From Struthidea cinerea (taxonomy: Eukaryota > Chordata > Aves > Passeriformes > Corcoracidae), in the NCBI GenBank assembly GCA_013397865.1, contig VZTI01001783.1, forward strand, positions 675,766-739,765: a DNA stretch of 64,000 bases. The letters run 5' to 3'. The notes beneath the pieces are model-generated. The model was not told where the DNA came from. It did no database searches and worked only from the letters and a program-made list of their open reading frames with translations. Every line of letters begins with the position of its first letter. The stretch's first letter is position 1. This document shows, one piece after another, positions 62,990-64,000 of the stretch. The position numbers and the translations under genes were made by a program.

Positions 62990-64000
62990 ACAGGATATTA
63001 GAGGGATAACAGAAACATGATAGAATACTAATTGCAACTGGAGTGCAAGTACTACAGGGTGAACACTGACAGGAATGCAGGAGGAATTGTAAAGATAATG
63101 TGGTAGCATTATATATGAAGAACATGGCTGGCAGTAGAGAAATGTAAATTAATAGCATGGATAAGAGAGGATCAGCTTATGTCAAATGTGTTGGGAAAGG
63201 ATTCTGTAGTGGGAAAGGGATTGGGTTCTACAATGAATGTTGAACTTGGGGTTGCTTTAATATCATGAGAGAGATAAAGCTACATGGTGATTGTGTGGGA
63301 GAGTTTAAATTCCACATTTATAAACTGGAGAACATATGTTACATCCACAGAAGAATCTAGTAATTTTTCAGAGTGGAAGATTAAAAATCTCCTATTTGAA
63401 GAAGCCATGGAACTCCTAAGATTTTATAGTATTTTAAGTTGGTGATGGGCAAGTAGCAAAGTTATTGTACAGAAAGTAATAGAGAAAAAAATGCACTATC
63501 AAGTGATGACAGTACTGCTCCAATTCCAATTTAAATGAAATAACAGTATCTACAAAGACCAGCTGGTAGTTGTGGTGTTAGGCTGTAAAGGGGAAGACTA
63601 TATCATAGCAATTCAGTCTGAACAGCAAAGACACACTATTGGGGTAGAGCGCTGGTCTGAGATTTGTATTCTTAAGCAATAGAACTCAAGACCTCTCTAG
63701 AAAAATAATTCTACTAAACAGGCTGCTGAAATTTGTCAAAGGATCTTTGCGATCAGAGTCAGAACAGATTGGCTCAGAAAAAGAAACCACAACTTGGAGG
63801 ATTGAAAGACCAGAATGTGAATTGTGAAGTGCAGGGATAATTTAGACCTTGAGAAATCAGAAGAAGGAGTTGAAGATTCTCCAGTCATAATAAATAAAGA
63901 ACTAGGAAAAAAAACTAAGCATACTATTTAAGGCTAGTGTAGGGATGGTCCCCAAACAAATAATACTTTTTCTCTACCTCTGAAAACAAGCAGGTGGAAC
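62990..64000 (+). mobile_element. Ancient CR1 LINE, endonuclease region, running off the window
   Basis: The sense strand follows the layout of turtle- and crocodile-like CR1 ORF2. Key stretches are acagaaacatgatagaata, actggagtgcaagtactaca, ggtagcattatatatgaaga and gtgggagagtttaaattcca. At 63295-63327 the frame reads VGEFKFHIYKL, a decayed form of the endonuclease motif GDFNFPDIDW. Further on, tcatagcaattcagtctgaa matches the conserved HELIQF-type segment. Stops and indels abound, so it is an old fossil. Its start is approximate and its 3' part lies past the window end. Confidence 0.6.

Overview
The window looks like avian nuclear DNA, most likely from a passerine (perching) bird. Intron-split coding sequence sits in a large AT-rich non-coding landscape. 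The recognisable repeats are CR1 LINEs in both orientations, two avian-type LTR families and, most tellingly, a tRNA-Ile-derived SINE with a CR1 tail at 48475-48617. SINEs of that build are known from passerines and are absent or nearly so in other birds. I find no bacterial-style genes, operons, CRISPR arrays or rRNA. No intact tRNA gene was recognised.

One protein-coding gene can be supported. Three plus-strand exons (1432-1555, 1856-2028, 4143-4304) join in frame to encode the C-terminal 151-152 residues of glucoside xylosyltransferase 1 (GXYLT1). This is a GT8-family Golgi enzyme that adds xylose to O-linked glucose on Notch EGF repeats. The upstream exons lie outside the window to the left. 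All splice junctions are GT/AG, phases match, and the last exon ends in TGA. The long 3' UTR probably runs several kb into the following DNA, but its end cannot be fixed from sequence alone.

From about 9.6 kb to 23.2 kb the DNA is a repeat graveyard: CR1 copies at 9.6, 15.8, 17.3, 18.1 and 22.6 kb, a very old CR1 at 13.7-14.7 kb, and an LTR fragment fused to a CR1 at 18.9 kb. The CR1 at 22647-23187 has an inverted 5' part that abuts the rest in consensus order, the signature of twin priming. From 23.2 to 40.6 kb I recognise no transposable element and no gene. This stretch may hold conserved regulatory elements; 31.84-32.40 kb is the best-looking candidate.

From 40.6 to 64 kb there is a minus-strand solo LTR (40605-41152), a 1.1 kb ERVL-like LTR (about 44262-45361), the tRNA-Ile SINE, a possible old CR1 (about 49.1-49.7 kb), a younger CR1 (53952-54267), and an old CR1 endonuclease-region remnant from about 62.99 kb to the window end. 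Everything else is unassigned intergenic DNA. In other vertebrates GXYLT1 lies beside a large gene-poor interval with PDZRN4 on its far side, which fits what is seen here, but no PDZRN4 exon was found. I found no novel biological system. The most informative items are the SINE, the twin-primed CR1, the CR1-LTR fusion and the repeat-free candidate regulatory interval.
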